DNA of 7,309 nt from Planctomycetota bacterium (GTDB lineage Bacteria > Planctomycetota > Planctomycetia > Planctomycetales > Planctomycetaceae), in the NCBI GenBank assembly GCA_023417655.1, contig JAEZFD010000030.1, positions 1 to 7,309 of the forward strand, given 5' to 3'. Positions 5,675-7,309 of this stretch are shown piece after piece. How positions within the stretch are numbered: position 1 is the stretch's first letter; every line of letters starts with the position of its first letter. The position numbers and the translations under genes are program-made. The notes under the pieces are model-generated. The model worked only from the letters and a program-made list of their open reading frames with translations, was not told where the DNA came from and searched no databases.

Positions 5675-6760
5675 ATGTGTTTCCGCCAGGAGATAATCCA
5701 GAATCCGGAATTTCATGAGTTTCTACAACGTGTCGAACAAAAGTTGGCAGAGTTCCTTCCTGCTCCGGACGATGTACGCTCGGATCTGAATGAGGAACTG
5801 AAAAGACTTGAAGGTTGCTGCATTGGCTGGCGAATCTCGCTGGGCGATCCGCAGCTGGATCTCTCCGTCAGGCAAATGCTGCAGGAGGACTTCAAGCAGG
5901 CCCAGCAGCGGATCAACGAAATCCAGCATCAGCTCTCAACACTCGCATCCGCAACTCAAATCCGGGAAACGCTTGTCGATCCGGAGCGCGTGGCTGAGCG
6001 TCTGGCACGGTTGGGCGAAGTCTTGGCCGGGGGCGCGGCTTCGGCCGTGAACCTTGAACTGGCCCAGCACCTCGAAGGCATTCACTGTTATCGAGATGGT
6101 CGTGTCGTGCTCCGCTCCTGTCAGTTGGGGGCCTTGGCCAGCCCAACCGACGCCGACACGATCCTCGGCCGGACAGGTGTCGTTGCCAAAGAACCATGCC
6201 GTCGCCGTCAGCGGACGTTGCGTCGCACTGATGAAGGACTCGATGACGAGGAAGAGGTCGAGATCGCGAATCACTTCGCCGCCGACCCTCAACGATTCGC
6301 CGGGCTGGGGCCAGAATGGTTCAGCGAAGAAGTCCTTCAGGTCCCCATCCGGCAGAGTTGGGCAGAAGAACATGCAGTAGAGGTGGCGCAGTTTCGTCTG
6401 GAGACCCATGCCACGATGGAGGTGACTTCGAAGCATTTCGGGAAGACCGTTCCGACGATCCGCGAGGCGTTGCGGTATGCTCGCGACTCACATCGCATTG
6501 ACGCCTACGGAAAGACCATTTCAGTCCCCACCCGGGCGTTCTGGCCCCGCGATCACGCAGAGGAGGTGGCCGCGTTCTTCCAGCGTCCGGGGGCAACAAT
6601 GAAAGAGGCCATGGCTCATTTCGGGAAGTCCCAACCCTGGATCTCCAAAGCCAAGAAGTTCGCCCGTGAAAAGGAATCGTGCCAGACCATGCCGTCTTCA
6701 ACTCAGCCCGAGACACCTGATTCCTCTGTGGAACCACCTGAAAGTCACGGGGCGATTTGA
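5675..6760 (+). CDS. Serine recombinase C-terminal (coiled-coil) part as a separate gene, with two tandem HTH-like repeats (361 aa)
   Basis: ATG 5675 has an excellent ribosome binding site (AGGGAGG, 6-nt spacing), so it is translated on its own. Residues 1-150 resemble what follows the zinc ribbon in large serine recombinases: EFHEFLQRVEQKLAEFL, a long helix EDFKQAQQRINEIQHQL (71-87, probable coiled coil), VDPERVAERLARLGEVLAGG, then a CYRDGRVVLRSCQLG strand pair (138-152). The coiled coil normally governs synapsis and directionality. Residues about 180-196 are Arg- then Asp/Glu-rich. Residues 229-270 and 290-331 are two repeats with 19 of 42 identical residues (W...HA-EVA-F...ATM....HFGK..P.I..A...AR), each looking like a helix-turn-helix (HFGKSQPWISKAKKFAR). 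The last 30 residues are a Ser/Pro/Glu tail. It probably partners the upstream catalytic protein and adds sequence-specific DNA binding. Confidence 0.75.
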   Translation: MCFRQEIIQNPEFHEFLQRVEQKLAEFLPAPDDVRSDLNEELKRLEGCCIGWRISLGDPQLDLSVRQMLQEDFKQAQQRINEIQHQLSTLASATQIRETLVDPERVAERLARLGEVLAGGAASAVNLELAQHLEGIHCYRDGRVVLRSCQLGALASPTDADTILGRTGVVAKEPCRRRQRTLRRTDEGLDDEEEVEIANHFAADPQRFAGLGPEWFSEEVLQVPIRQSWAEEHAVEVAQFRLETHATMEVTSKHFGKTVPTIREALRYARDSHRIDAYGKTISVPTRAFWPRDHAEEVAAFFQRPGATMKEAMAHFGKSQPWISKAKKFAREKESCQTMPSSTQPETPDSSVEPPESHGAI

Positions 6761-6779
6761 ATTCGTAGCCATCTTCGTC

Positions 6780-6825
6780 AGGATCCGGGCCGGAGCAATC
6801 GCTTCGGCCCGGATCCTGTTTTTCT
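6780..6825 (+). terminator. Very strong Rho-independent terminator after the recombinase pair
   Basis: AGGATCCGGGCCG (6780-6792) pairs perfectly with CGGCCCGGATCCT (6805-6817). Inner GAGC/GCTT adds four more pairs (one G-U) around an AATC loop, followed by GTTTTTCTTT. It lies 19 nt beyond the stop at 6760 and marks the end of the serine recombinase transcription unit. Confidence 0.95.
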
Positions 6826-6859
6826 TTACCTATTGGCGATCCTCCCCAGCCAAAACAGA

Positions 6860-6912
6860 ACCGACAAGATATCTCGTTTTTACCCTGTACATGACCATGT
6901 CTGCTTGTCGGT
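6860..6912. repeat. Long-spaced inverted repeat in the gap before the IS630-type gene
   Basis: ACCGACAAG (6860-6868) and CTTGTCGGT (6904-6912) are perfect 9-bp inverted repeats 35 nt apart. The spacer holds a smaller inverted repeat, ACATG-AC-CATGT (6889-6900). The otherwise gene-free stretch 6826-6988 contains nothing else that I can name. It could be an operator, a recombinase site, or lie near the end of the IS630-type element. Confidence 0.45.
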
Positions 6913-6988
6913 ACGCGAACTGTTTCTCCAACACTTTTGTCGCCACAAATTGTCTCTAAATAGGACCTCCACGTCACCGGAGTGAGTT

Positions 6989-7309
6989 TTAAGCGGCTTT
7001 GGCAAAGGAGTGTCGCATGTCGAGGTAGTGATTGTGATTCACCTCGAACCATTCATACGCCTGGTCGATGAGCTCTTCCAAAGTCTGGCATTTGTGGTTT
7101 CTCGTGATCGTCTCGTGCAGGTGCCACCAGACTCGTTCAATGGGATTCGTCTGAGGAGCATACTTGGGAAGAAAGTGGACTGCGATCCGGTGACTCCATT
7201 TCTGCAGATAGGCTTTCACCGCTTTCGAGTCATGAAATTTGGCGTTGTCACAGATGACATGGATCTTCCGGAAGCCCCTGAGTCGGAAACGCAGGTCGTC
7301 CAGATGGGC
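6989..7309 (-). CDS. IS630-type DDE transposase, C-terminal 106 residues (5' end beyond window)
   Basis: The frame is open from the right edge to TAA at 6989-6991. The visible part is the C-terminal half of an IS630/Tc1-like catalytic domain: KIHVICDNAKFHDSKAV holds the second catalytic Asp (D in CDNAKFH), and FLPKYAPQTNPIERVWWHLH holds the final Glu (NPIERVW). A helical tail follows, CQTLEELIDQAYEWFEVNHN. These boxes and their spacing are diagnostic of the family, which inserts at TA dinucleotides. The first Asp and the N-terminal HTH lie outside the window, so intactness is unknown. The gene converges on the serine recombinase unit. The IS terminus should lie between about 6826 and 6988, but I cannot fix it without the other end. 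Confidence 0.88.
   Translation of the reverse strand, partial: AHLDDLRFRLRGFRKIHVICDNAKFHDSKAVKAYLQKWSHRIAVHFLPKYAPQTNPIERVWWHLHETITRNHKCQTLEELIDQAYEWFEVNHNHYLDMRHSFAKAA

Noticed and set aside
6909..6923. Possible fourth copy of the repeated element (CGGTACGCGAACTG resembles CGGTGCGCGAAACTG at copy B)
   Set aside because: It needs a one-base gap, lacks the CCTAG half and is not followed by a hairpin.
6963..6972. GGACCTCCAC also present at 4117-4126
   Set aside because: Ten-base repeats are expected by chance in a window of this size, and only one copy is part of a terminator stem.
1..7309. CRISPR array, tRNA or rRNA
   Set aside because: No regularly spaced repeats, cloverleaf or conserved rRNA segments were seen on either strand.

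Overview
This 7.3 kb window looks like a piece of accessory, mobile-element DNA. It holds parts or all of four DNA-breaking/joining systems: a tyrosine recombinase cut by the left edge, a complete IS5-type insertion sequence, a large serine recombinase that appears split into two genes, and an IS630-type transposase cut by the right edge. There are no housekeeping genes, rRNA or tRNA. Base composition is moderately GC-rich. The large serine recombinases and abundant small hypothetical genes recall Planctomycetota, but this is an impression from protein style and not a proven assignment.

Layout. Positions 1-957 (minus) encode the N-terminal 319 residues of a tyrosine recombinase, up to the first catalytic Arg and the probable beta-strand Lys. 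A 70-bp divergent spacer separates it from a plus-strand run of small unknown genes: X (1028-2140, 370 aa), Y (broken; tail at 3146-3432) and Z (3429-3689, 86 aa, TTG start overlapping the stop of Y). A 953-bp IS (2192-3144) with 9-bp target duplications ACAGCAGAT sits between X and the Y tail. Next come gene W (3772-4068, 98 aa) with its own strong terminator, then the serine recombinase catalytic gene (4363-5595), a hairpin, and a second gene (5675-6760). That second gene carries the coiled-coil/C-terminal part of a large serine recombinase plus two tandem helix-turn-helix-like repeats, and ends at a very strong terminator (6780-6825). The right end is the 3' part of an IS630-type transposase gene (minus).

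The most striking signal is not a gene. A near-identical element, GCGCG(C/A)AACTGCCTAG(T/C)C, occurs three times (996-1011 on minus; 3694-3711 and 4229-4246 on plus). Each copy lies 5' of a gene (tyrosine recombinase, W, serine recombinase) and is followed within 1-6 nt by a hairpin with a 6-bp stem. The stem sequence differs in every copy but pairing is kept, so the hairpin itself seems selected. It may be a shared operator or leader-RNA element of an element-specific regulon, or a recombination/attachment site marking cassette boundaries. It links the two recombinases and the unknown gene W into one system.
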